Below are positions 45,002 through 52,538 of a DNA stretch of 64,000 bases, in pieces; position 1 is the stretch's first letter; every line of letters starts with the position of its first letter. A program made the position numbers and the translations under genes. Source of the DNA: Alistipes_A hominis (GTDB taxonomy: Bacteria > Bacteroidota > Bacteroidia > Bacteroidales > Rikenellaceae). Below the pieces are notes generated by a model. That model did no database searches and was not told where the DNA came from. It worked only from the letters and a program-made list of their open reading frames with translations. The stretch covers positions 62,001-126,000 of the forward strand of contig NZ_JACOOK010000001.1 of assembly GCF_014288115.1 (NCBI RefSeq), read 5' to 3'.

Positions 45002-45194
45002 ACCCGAATTTGTTTTTCTTTTTCGCGAATTTTAACCGTTAAACCCGTAAATCGGAACAGGATTGCAAAAAAATGGATAGCTCATGAAAAAAAATGCCTC
45101 GCAAAAGGTCTAATATTGCACGTAGGAAAAGTTGATAAACCGGTAAGCGTATGGCGGAACGAAATCGAACGGCTTAAGCAAATTGGTTCTCAGC

Positions 45195-45301
45195 GAAAAA
45201 GGTTAATGTTAAGGTTAGTTTTAGGTTAGGTTAGCTGCGATGCAGTTAGGTAAAGTTGGGTTAAGTTAGGTTGGGTCCGGTATTTATACCGGACCTTTTT
45301 T
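45195..45301 (+). ncRNA. Candidate small RNA or leader: GTTA/TTAGG-rich segment ending in a terminator
   Basis: From about 45195 the sequence repeats GTTA-containing words (GGTTAATGTTAAGGTTAG, then TTAGGTTAGGTTAG, a CTGC-GAT-GCAG mini-hairpin, and TTGGGTTAAGTTAGGTTGGG) and ends in a textbook terminator at 45274-45301. No plus-strand gene lies upstream that would need this terminator. A near-consensus TAATATTG at 45111-45118 could be the promoter. Expression is untested. Confidence 0.4.
45274..45301 (+). terminator. Strong intrinsic terminator with no upstream protein gene
   Basis: GGTCCGGTAT and ATACCGGACC form a perfect 10-base stem with two loop bases, followed by six T. Confidence 0.9.
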
Positions 45302-45302
45302 G

Positions 45303-45310
45303 TATATTTG
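45303..45310 (+). promoter_or_regulatory. -7 promoter box of the HAD-GH43 unit
   Basis: TATATTTG directly follows the terminator and lies 73 bases before the HAD gene ATG. Confidence 0.5.
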
Positions 45311-45383
45311 ACATCCGAATCGTTTTTCAGAATCGACTTATACCATATCTGTAATCCGTATATTGTTTCAAACCCGAACCGAC

Positions 45384-46313
45384 ATGATCAAAAAAACCTT
45401 CCGGTCGATCGCACCGCTCGTTTTCGCGATGCTGGCATGGAGCGTCAACGCCCAAACTTACCGCCCGATCGCCGGCTTCTCCGCCGAAACGAACCGGAAA
45501 CTGGAATCGTTTCTGAACTCCACCCGCACGATGAAAGAACGCAAGGTAGCCGTTTTCGACTGCGACGGCACGCTGCTCGGCCAAACGCCGTACTACCTCG
45601 CCGACGAAGCCACTTACGATTTCGCCCGTAAAAATTACGAAGGCAAAAAGGATGAAAATTCGAAAACGAAGTGGGCGGTCTGCCGGCAGTTGATCGACGG
45701 GGACAACGTCACTTTCTCCTACATCGAAAATTACATCCGGTTCTATGCCGGAATGACTCCCGACGAGATGTGCCGGGTCGGCTGGGAGTGTTTCCACGAC
45801 AAATTCCAGCGGAAATTTTATCCGGAGATGAAAGAACTGCTCGGAAACCTCGAGGAATACGGCATCGAAATCTGGGTGATTACGGCCTCTCCTGAACTAT
45901 TGTACCAGCGGTTTATCCACGAAGAGCTGGGGATTCCGGTCGACCGGATCATCGGAGTCAAATCCTGCATCCGCGACGGGATCGTCACCGACGAAACGGT
46001 GCGTCCGATCCCGCAGGACGCCGGTAAAGCCGAAGCGCTCAACACCTTTATTAAGGCCCGGCCGATCCTGGTCGGCGGCAACTCGCGCGGAGACATGGAG
46101 ATGATGCTCGAATCGGTCGGTCTGCGCGTGATCGTCAACCCGGACGACACGAAACCCGAAGAGGCGATGGGCGGCAAAACGGTAAAGGCTTTCTGGGAAA
46201 CGGACCCGAATACGATCGCCGTCCGCTGCAACGACGTGCCGGACGAAGGTTACGACTGGGCATGTAAGGCATACGGAATTCCGCAAAACCGCACCAATTC
46301 TGCAATTCAATAA
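45384..46313 (+). CDS. Exported HAD-superfamily phosphatase-like protein
   Basis: 309 residues with a signal peptide (MIKKTFRSIAPLVFAMLAWSVNAQ). The nucleophile motif is VAVFDCDGTLLG (about residue 57), motif II is in WVITASPELLYQRF, and the metal-binding motif in LVGGNSRGDMEMML, which fits the phosphoserine phosphatase-like class. Export puts it in the periplasm or beyond, so it may dephosphorylate a sugar phosphate or phospholipid-linked group. ATG 45384 starts the signal peptide; the frame extends to 45363. GH43 follows after 19 bases. Confidence 0.85.
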   Translation: MIKKTFRSIAPLVFAMLAWSVNAQTYRPIAGFSAETNRKLESFLNSTRTMKERKVAVFDCDGTLLGQTPYYLADEATYDFARKNYEGKKDENSKTKWAVCRQLIDGDNVTFSYIENYIRFYAGMTPDEMCRVGWECFHDKFQRKFYPEMKELLGNLEEYGIEIWVITASPELLYQRFIHEELGIPVDRIIGVKSCIRDGIVTDETVRPIPQDAGKAEALNTFIKARPILVGGNSRGDMEMMLESVGLRVIVNPDDTKPEEAMGGKTVKAFWETDPNTIAVRCNDVPDEGYDWACKAYGIPQNRTNSAIQ

Positions 46314-46332
46314 CGCAAATCCGATACGACCC

Positions 46333-47367
46333 ATGAAAAACACAATCCTCGTTTTCTTATTATGCAGTCTACTGGCGCCTGCTACGCACGGCAGCGCCCG
46401 AAATCCGGAATCCGAAAAAGACACGTACACGAATCCGGTACGGACGACCGACGGAGAAGTGTTGCAAGTCGCCGACCCGTTCGTATACGAATACAAAGGT
46501 ACCTATTACATGACCGGAACCACGGCCGGAGACTGCGGTTTCGATTACTATACCTCGAAAGACCTCGTGACGTGGGAATACGGGGGGCCGCTGTTTCGCA
46601 AATCGGCCGGGCATTTCGGCGCCGGGGCATTCTGGGCTCCGGAGGTAAAGTACTATAAAGGAAAATTCTACATGACGTACAGTTGCCTGAACGCCGAACG
46701 GGGCGTACTGTTGTCGTGCCTGGCCGTCAGCGACACGCCGGACGGGCCGTTCGAAGAACTTTATACGCCGTGGTTCGACCTGGGATATTCGGCCATCGAT
46801 TGCCATATTTTCGTGGACGACGACAAAGCGAAAACGCCCTACCTGTACTTCAGCAAAAACGGAAATCAGGACGGTTATGGATACGGAGAGAACTACGTCG
46901 TGGAACTGAAAAAGGATCTTTCGGGAATGGTCGGCGAACCGCGGCTGGTCTCACGTGCATCGCAACCGTGGGAAAAAGTGCGCTGGAACGTAAACCGTTG
47001 CAACGAAGGGGTCACCGTCATCAAAAAAGGGAAAACCTATTATATGACCTACTCGGCCAACGACACCGGATTCGAGTTCTACGGAATCGGGATCGCGACG
47101 GCCCCCCACCCGCTCGGCCCGTGGACGAAATACGACGACAACCCGCTGATGACGACCGACCTGAGTAAAGGAGTATCGTCTCCGGGACACAACTCGATCG
47201 TCCGAACGAAGGACGGGAAACTATGGATCGTCTATCATCGCCATACCGATCCCGCCTGTCCGAAGCCGTCGTTCGACCGGGTGGTGTGCATCGACCGGCT
47301 GTTCTTCGACAAAAACGGCAAACTGAAGACGGACGGCCCGACTTCGACGCCGCAGCCGGTACCGTAA
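46333..47367 (+). CDS. Exported glycoside hydrolase family 43 enzyme (single domain)
   Basis: 344 residues with a signal peptide (MKNTILVFLLCSLLAPATHGSA). The five-bladed propeller of GH43 is recognised from VADPFVYEYKGTYYMTGT (catalytic base Asp), FWAPEVKYYKGKFYMTYS, IDCHIFVDDDKAKTPYLYFS (second Asp region), and CNEGVTVIKKGKTYYMTYS (catalytic Glu). Family members remove arabinose or xylose from plant polysaccharides or cut arabinan. The exact specificity is not visible. It sits between the HAD gene and a second GH43. Confidence 0.88.
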   Translation: MKNTILVFLLCSLLAPATHGSARNPESEKDTYTNPVRTTDGEVLQVADPFVYEYKGTYYMTGTTAGDCGFDYYTSKDLVTWEYGGPLFRKSAGHFGAGAFWAPEVKYYKGKFYMTYSCLNAERGVLLSCLAVSDTPDGPFEELYTPWFDLGYSAIDCHIFVDDDKAKTPYLYFSKNGNQDGYGYGENYVVELKKDLSGMVGEPRLVSRASQPWEKVRWNVNRCNEGVTVIKKGKTYYMTYSANDTGFEFYGIGIATAPHPLGPWTKYDDNPLMTTDLSKGVSSPGHNSIVRTKDGKLWIVYHRHTDPACPKPSFDRVVCIDRLFFDKNGKLKTDGPTSTPQPVP

Positions 47368-47435
47368 AATCGATCGCATATACGTTATCGTTTTAATCCG
47401 ATTTTTATTAACTTTACCCAATAGACCATCTGGAA

Positions 47436-48746
47436 ATGAAAAAATCACTGTTTATTGCCGGCCTGCTGGCTTGCGGCACGCTTTACGGACAAAACCCGAT
47501 CGTTCCGCCGGGAGTATACCTGGCCGATCCCGAAGGACACCAATGGAAGGACGGGAAACTGTACCTCTACGTTTCGCGCGACGAAAGCCCGGACTACTAC
47601 TGTTCGTGGAGTTACGACCTGCTGTCGACATCCGACCTGAAAAACTGGAAGATCACCAAAAACGCTTTCGCCTCGAAGGGGCCGAACGACCAGGTTCCGT
47701 ACAGCGACGGCGAACTCTACGCTTCGGACGCCGCTTACAAAAACGGCAAATACTATTTATATTACAGTATGCGGGACGCGATCGACGAAGGCGTGGCTGT
47801 ATCGGACTCGCCCGACGGACCGTTCAAAAACGGTCAGCCGATGAAAGGTATTTCGCAGATCGACCCGGCGGTCTTCGTCGACGACGACGGACAGGCGTAC
47901 CTCTACTGGGGGCAATTCTCGGCCAAAGGGGCCAAACTGAAAGACAACATGCTGGAAGTGGACACTACGACGATAGTAGACGGACTGGTCACTGAAAAAG
48001 ATCACTTTTTCCACGAAGGCAGCAGTATGCGCAAGCGCAACGGAATCTATTACATGGTTTACGCTCACCTGCGCAAAGGACGTCCGACCTGCATCGGCTA
48101 TGCGACGTCGAAATCGCCGCTCGGACCGTTCAAATACGGCGGCGTAATCGTCGATAACGCCGGATGCGATCCCGAATCGTGGAACAACCACGGCTCGATC
48201 TGCGAGTTCAACGGACAATGGTACGTACTCTACCACCGGACGACGAACGGCGCTCGGTCGATGCGCAAAGCCTGTATGGAACCGATCACATTCAACGAAG
48301 ACGGAAGCATCAACGAAGTGGAAATGACCTCTCAGGGAGCCGGCGATCCGCTGAACGCATTCGACAAAACCGGGGCGGAACGGGCGTGTCTGCTGTGGGG
48401 AAATACGCGGATACGCCTCTGCGCACCGGATAACGAAGAACTGAGCGGCATACAGAACGAAAATTACGCCGTCTATAAATACCTCGATTTCGGAGACGGG
48501 GCCGACAGCTTTACGGTGGACGTCACCCCGAAAGCCGGAGGCAAGATCGAAGTATGGATCGACAACCTGTGGACCCCGCCGGTAGGCGTCGTCGATGTTC
48601 CGGCGTCGGACGACGGGAAACCGGTCACGCTGACCGCAAAAATACAGCCTGTCAAGGGGGTACATGCCCTGACGCTGCGTTTCACCGGCGACAAAGACGC
48701 AGACGAGTTGTTTACGGTCGACGCGTTCCGTTTCGGAAAGCAGTAG
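47436..48746 (+). CDS. Exported glycoside hydrolase family 43 enzyme with C-terminal carbohydrate-binding domain
   Basis: 436 residues with a signal peptide (MKKSLFIAGLLACGTLYGQ). The GH43 propeller covers about residues 22-300: LADPEGHQWKDGKLYLYVS, ISQIDPAVFVDDDGQAYLYWGQ, HEGSSMRKRNGIYYMVYAHL and HGSICEFNGQWYVLYHRT. Residues about 310-436 look like a CBM6-type beta-sandwich (YAVYKYLDFGDGADSFTVDV, KIEVWIDNLW, HALTLRFTG). This plan is typical of arabinoxylan or arabinan debranching enzymes. A hairpin follows the gene. Confidence 0.87.
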   Translation: MKKSLFIAGLLACGTLYGQNPIVPPGVYLADPEGHQWKDGKLYLYVSRDESPDYYCSWSYDLLSTSDLKNWKITKNAFASKGPNDQVPYSDGELYASDAAYKNGKYYLYYSMRDAIDEGVAVSDSPDGPFKNGQPMKGISQIDPAVFVDDDGQAYLYWGQFSAKGAKLKDNMLEVDTTTIVDGLVTEKDHFFHEGSSMRKRNGIYYMVYAHLRKGRPTCIGYATSKSPLGPFKYGGVIVDNAGCDPESWNNHGSICEFNGQWYVLYHRTTNGARSMRKACMEPITFNEDGSINEVEMTSQGAGDPLNAFDKTGAERACLLWGNTRIRLCAPDNEELSGIQNENYAVYKYLDFGDGADSFTVDVTPKAGGKIEVWIDNLWTPPVGVVDVPASDDGKPVTLTAKIQPVKGVHALTLRFTGDKDADELFTVDAFRFGKQ

Positions 48747-48762
48747 ACGACCCGATACGACC

Positions 48763-48793
48763 GGAACAGCCGGAGTCGGACTCCGGCTGTTCC
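48763..48793 (+). terminator. Hairpin between GH43 and the GH99-like array
   Basis: A perfect 14-base stem (GGAACAGCCGGAGT with ACTCCGGCTGTTCC), 3-base loop, then only TTTAA. It may be a partial terminator or an mRNA-stabilising end. Confidence 0.6.
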
Positions 48794-48829
48794 TTTAACC
48801 TGCAAACCTACGACCTTAAAACCTAATCT

Positions 48830-50659
48830 ATGAAAAAACTCTACCTAAGCATCTTACTGGCAACTGCTCTGACGACGCCGCAAACGCTGTTTTGCGCTCC
48901 CCCCGCGACGCGCCCGCAGACATGGACGGCGCAGGATGCACTGGGACGCACGATCGGATCGACCGAACAGTACGGCGCTCCGAGACCGGGCAAAACGGTC
49001 GGCATGTTCTTCGTCATCTGGCACGGCACGAGCGGTTACGACACCTACATGAAGCAATTGCCCGACGAAGGCGTCCGCATTCCGCAGCCGACCGATACGC
49101 TGAGTCCGTACGACAACCAGAAACTGATGACCGAAAATCCGCAGAATCCGCAATACGGACCGCAGTGGGTATTCCATCACTGGGGAGAACCCTACCTGGG
49201 TTACTACCTGGCCGACGACGATTGGGTAATCCGCAAACACGCGCAAATGCTGACCGATGCGGGCGTGGACGTCATCATCGTCGACCTGACCAATGCGGTG
49301 ATCTACCTGCCGCAGTTGAAAAACCTCTGCAAAGTATATACGCAGATCCGGGAAGCAGGCGGAAGAACCCCGCAACTGTCATTCATCTTCAACACGCAGG
49401 CCCGGGAGACCGTCCAACGTCTGTACGACAATTTTTACGCAAAAGGACTGTACAAAGATCTATGGTTCTACTGGAAAGGGAAACCGCTGATCCTATGCCC
49501 TCCGCAGGACGTAACGCCGCAGTTCGCCGACTTTTTCACGATCCGGCATTCGTGGTTCTGCTCGCTGCCGGAGTGGGAGTGGTTCGGCGACGGACGCGAC
49601 AAATGGCCGTGGGCCGACTACTATCCGCAGAATGCGGGCTGGCACGAATCGCCCGATAAGCCGGAAGCGGTTTCGGTCGCTCCGGCCACCCACCCGATCA
49701 CCGACGGAGGACGCGTACGCCGCGTCGGACGCAGCTACCACAACGGACAGCAACCCGACAAGGCGCATCAACATTCGGAGCAGGGGCTCTGTTTCGCCGA
49801 ACAGTTCTCGCGAGCAATGGAGCTCGATCCGGAATTTGTCTTCTTCGCCGGATGGAACGAATGGACGGCGATCCGGATCATCGACCACAACGACTTTCTC
49901 AAGTGCGGCGACCGGGATCTGAAAGAGGGTGACACTTATTTTTGGGATCTCTACAACCACGAATACAGCCGCGACATCGAACCGCTGCGCGGCAGGTTCG
50001 GCGACAACTACTACTACCAGCTCTGCGACTTCATCCGCCGCTACAAAGGCGTGGAACCGATCGAGGTACATTCGGACATTCACCGAATCGACCCGGGCGA
50101 CATGACGACCTGGCAGCAGGTCAAAGCCGTTTACGCGGACGACCGGGGCGACACGTTCCACCGCAACCACATCGGTTACGGACGGATCGGACAGTTGATC
50201 AATACGACCGGACGCAACGACATCGTCGAAGCGAAAATGGCCAACGACGGAAAAACGCTGTGGTTCTACGTCCGCACCGACCGGCCGATCACGTCCTGCA
50301 CCGACCCGAAATGGATGCGGCTGTTCATCGACGTGAAAGGCTCCGGGCTGCCCGACTGGGAAGGATTCCAGTATGCGGTCGGAAATCCGGCCGCCGACGG
50401 ATCGAAAACCGCGCTGTCGCGGTCGCGCAACGGATGGAATTGGGAAAAGATCGCCGACCTGGATTACCGCGTCTCGGACAACGAAATGGTCGTTGCGGTT
50501 CCGTTCGCCGCAATCGGAGTGAAAAATCCGAAGAACTTCACCGTGGATTTCAAGTGGATCGACAACGCGGTCGATCAGGGAGACATCCAACAGTGCCTCT
50601 CGGACGGAGACGCCGCGCCCAACGGACGGTTCAGATACCGATATGCCTTCAGCAGATAA
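48830..50659 (+). CDS. GH99/WbsX-like exported protein 1 of 5, with C-terminal CBM9-like domain
   Basis: 609 residues. Signal peptide, then a (beta/alpha)8-type domain (about 30-405) with motifs shared through the array: DALGRTIGSTEQYG, GMFFVIWHGTSGYD, VFHHWGEPYLGYY, VIRKHAQMLTDAGVDVIIVDLTN, FFTIRHSWFCS, and FAGWNEWTAIRI near residue 340. WNEW is the hallmark of GH99-like/WbsX proteins, whose known members act on alpha-mannosides or polysaccharides. Residues about 420-609 form a beta-sandwich resembling CBM9/DOMON. The catalytic residues cannot be named with confidence. Its last ~690 bases are almost identical to those of the next gene. Confidence 0.75.
   Translation: MKKLYLSILLATALTTPQTLFCAPPATRPQTWTAQDALGRTIGSTEQYGAPRPGKTVGMFFVIWHGTSGYDTYMKQLPDEGVRIPQPTDTLSPYDNQKLMTENPQNPQYGPQWVFHHWGEPYLGYYLADDDWVIRKHAQMLTDAGVDVIIVDLTNAVIYLPQLKNLCKVYTQIREAGGRTPQLSFIFNTQARETVQRLYDNFYAKGLYKDLWFYWKGKPLILCPPQDVTPQFADFFTIRHSWFCSLPEWEWFGDGRDKWPWADYYPQNAGWHESPDKPEAVSVAPATHPITDGGRVRRVGRSYHNGQQPDKAHQHSEQGLCFAEQFSRAMELDPEFVFFAGWNEWTAIRIIDHNDFLKCGDRDLKEGDTYFWDLYNHEYSRDIEPLRGRFGDNYYYQLCDFIRRYKGVEPIEVHSDIHRIDPGDMTTWQQVKAVYADDRGDTFHRNHIGYGRIGQLINTTGRNDIVEAKMANDGKTLWFYVRTDRPITSCTDPKWMRLFIDVKGSGLPDWEGFQYAVGNPAADGSKTALSRSRNGWNWEKIADLDYRVSDNEMVVAVPFAAIGVKNPKNFTVDFKWIDNAVDQGDIQQCLSDGDAAPNGRFRYRYAFSR
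49950..50645 (+). repeat. Near-identical block, copy 1 (3' part of GH99-like gene 1)
   Basis: About 690 bases, starting near the codons for NHEYSRDIEPLRG, that match 51809-52505 with only scattered changes (about seven amino-acid differences), while the 5' two-thirds of the two genes differ far more. Confidence 0.85.
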
Positions 50660-50688
50660 CCCGGCAAACAAACCCAACAAACCTATCT

Positions 50689-52536
50689 ATGAAAACGATA
50701 AAATTCAGAATATTACGCCTCGTCTGCTTGCTGAGTATAACGGGCGGGGCGGCTGCGGCGCAGGTCGTGCCGCCGACCTGGACGGCGCAGGACGCGCTGG
50801 GACGCACGATCGGCACGGACGCTCAGTACGGAAAACCGCGTCCGGGCAAAACGGTCGGCATGTTCTTCGTCGTCTGGCACGGTGCGCACGGATACGACCA
50901 CTACGAAGCGCGCCCCGACATGGATGTGATCGTCCCCGGCAAAAACGACACGCTAAGTCCGTACGACATCCAGAAATTGCTGGACGAGCGTCCGGACGCC
51001 CCGCAGTACGGACCGGTCGGGGCTTTCCACCACTGGGGCGAACCCTACCTGGGCTATTACGTCGCCAACGACGAGTGGGTCATCCGCAAACACGCGCAAA
51101 TGCTTTCCGACGCCGGCGTGGACGTTATCATCATCGACATGACCAACGAAGTGATCTATCTGCCGATCGTGACCAAGCTGATGGAAGTTTACCGGAAAAT
51201 GCGCAGCGAAGGAAACCGGACGCCGCAGATCTCGTGCGTATTCCACACGCTGCTGCCCAACGGCAAAGAGACGCTGAAAAAGATGTACGACAACATCTAT
51301 TCGAAAGGACTGTACGAAGAACTGTGGTTCCGCTGGCAGGGCAAACCGCTGGTATTCTGCCCCCGGGAAGCGCTGACTCCGGAAATGGATGCGTTTTTCA
51401 CGACGCGCCACTGCTGGTTCGACTCGCGGGAACCCTGGTTCCGCGACGGCCAGCGCTGCTGCCCCTGGGCGGACTACTATCCGCAGAACTACGGATGGGA
51501 CGAAGACCCGAACGTCGCCGAAATGATGTCGGTCGCTCCCGCCACCCATCCTACCGATCGCCGGGATCGCGTACAGAGGATCGGCCGAAGCTTTCACAAC
51601 GGCCGCCAACCGCTGACCGAAGCGGAACAACGCTCCGGCGAAGGACTCCATTTCAACGAACAGTTTTCGCGGGCCATGGAGGTCGATCCGGATTTCCTGT
51701 TCTTCACCGGATGGAACGAATGGAGCGCGATGCGCTTCATCAATCAGGGCGAGATCCTGACCCTGGCAAATAACGAGTGTAAAATCGGAGACAGCTATTT
51801 CTGCGACGACTACAATCACGAATACAGCCGCGACATCGAACCGCTGCGCGGCGGGTTCGGCGACAACTACTACTACCAGCTCTGCGACTTCATCCGCCGC
51901 TACAAAGGCGTGGAACCGATCGAGGTACATTCGGACATTCACCGAATCGACCCGGGCGACATGACGACCTGGCAGCAGGTCAAAGCCGTTTACGCGGACG
52001 ACCGGGGCGACACGTTCCACCGCGACCACTTCGGTTACGGACGGATCGGACAGTTGATCAATACGACCGGACGCAACGACATCGTCGAAGCGAAAATGGC
52101 CAACGACGGAAAAACGCTGTGGTTCTACGTCCGCACCGACCGGCCGATCACGCCCTGCACCGACCCGAAATGGATGCGGCTGTTCATCGACGTGAAAGGC
52201 TCCGAGCTGCCCGACTGGGAAGGATTCCAGTATGCGGTCGGAAATCCGGCCGCCGACGAATCGAAAACCGCGCTGTCGCGGTCGCGCAACGGATGGAATT
52301 GGGAAAAGATCGCCGACTTGGATTACCGCGTCTCGGACAACGAAATGGTCGTTGCGGTTCCGTTCGCCGCGATCGGAATGAAAAATCCGAAGAGCTTCAC
52401 CGTGGATTTCAAGTGGATCGACAACGCGGTCGACCAGGGAGACATCCAACAGTGCCTCTCGGACGGAGACGCCGCGCCCAACGGACGGTTCAGATACCGA
52501 TATATTTTCGAACAACAACCTGATAAAACCCGATAA
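50689..52536 (+). CDS. GH99/WbsX-like exported protein 2 of 5, with C-terminal CBM9-like domain
   Basis: 615 residues. ATG 50689 gives a signal peptide (MKTIKFRILRLVCLLSITGGAAAA); the same frame is open upstream inside gene 1 but that part is a shadow. Motifs parallel gene 1: FFVVWHGAHGYDHYE, AFHHWGEPYLGYYVANDEWVIRKHAQML, VIIIDMTNEVIYLP and FTGWNEWSAMRF near residue 340. The catalytic half is clearly diverged from gene 1, yet the C-terminal domain is almost the same, which indicates conversion. It starts 30 bases after gene 1 and ends 2 bases before gene 3. Confidence 0.75.
   Translation: MKTIKFRILRLVCLLSITGGAAAAQVVPPTWTAQDALGRTIGTDAQYGKPRPGKTVGMFFVVWHGAHGYDHYEARPDMDVIVPGKNDTLSPYDIQKLLDERPDAPQYGPVGAFHHWGEPYLGYYVANDEWVIRKHAQMLSDAGVDVIIIDMTNEVIYLPIVTKLMEVYRKMRSEGNRTPQISCVFHTLLPNGKETLKKMYDNIYSKGLYEELWFRWQGKPLVFCPREALTPEMDAFFTTRHCWFDSREPWFRDGQRCCPWADYYPQNYGWDEDPNVAEMMSVAPATHPTDRRDRVQRIGRSFHNGRQPLTEAEQRSGEGLHFNEQFSRAMEVDPDFLFFTGWNEWSAMRFINQGEILTLANNECKIGDSYFCDDYNHEYSRDIEPLRGGFGDNYYYQLCDFIRRYKGVEPIEVHSDIHRIDPGDMTTWQQVKAVYADDRGDTFHRDHFGYGRIGQLINTTGRNDIVEAKMANDGKTLWFYVRTDRPITPCTDPKWMRLFIDVKGSELPDWEGFQYAVGNPAADESKTALSRSRNGWNWEKIADLDYRVSDNEMVVAVPFAAIGMKNPKSFTVDFKWIDNAVDQGDIQQCLSDGDAAPNGRFRYRYIFEQQPDKTR
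51809..52505 (+). repeat. Near-identical block, copy 2 (3' part of GH99-like gene 2)
   Basis: Partner of 49950-50645 at an offset of about 1859 bases. Confidence 0.85.
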
Positions 52537-52538
52537 TC

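Larger units (their letters stand above)
44887..45383. other. Divergent intergenic region of about 500 bases
   Basis: It holds the minus-strand promoter and leader hairpin of the lipoprotein unit, a plus-strand GTTA/TTAGG-rich segment closed by a strong terminator (possible small RNA), and a TATATTTG promoter for the plus-strand glycan gene cluster. No protein gene is supported. Confidence 0.7.

Noticed and set aside
45203..45275. TTAGG-type repeats resembling a telomere or CRISPR-like array
   Set aside because: The words are irregular and short, with no constant repeat-spacer layout. A transcript with a terminator is the simpler reading.
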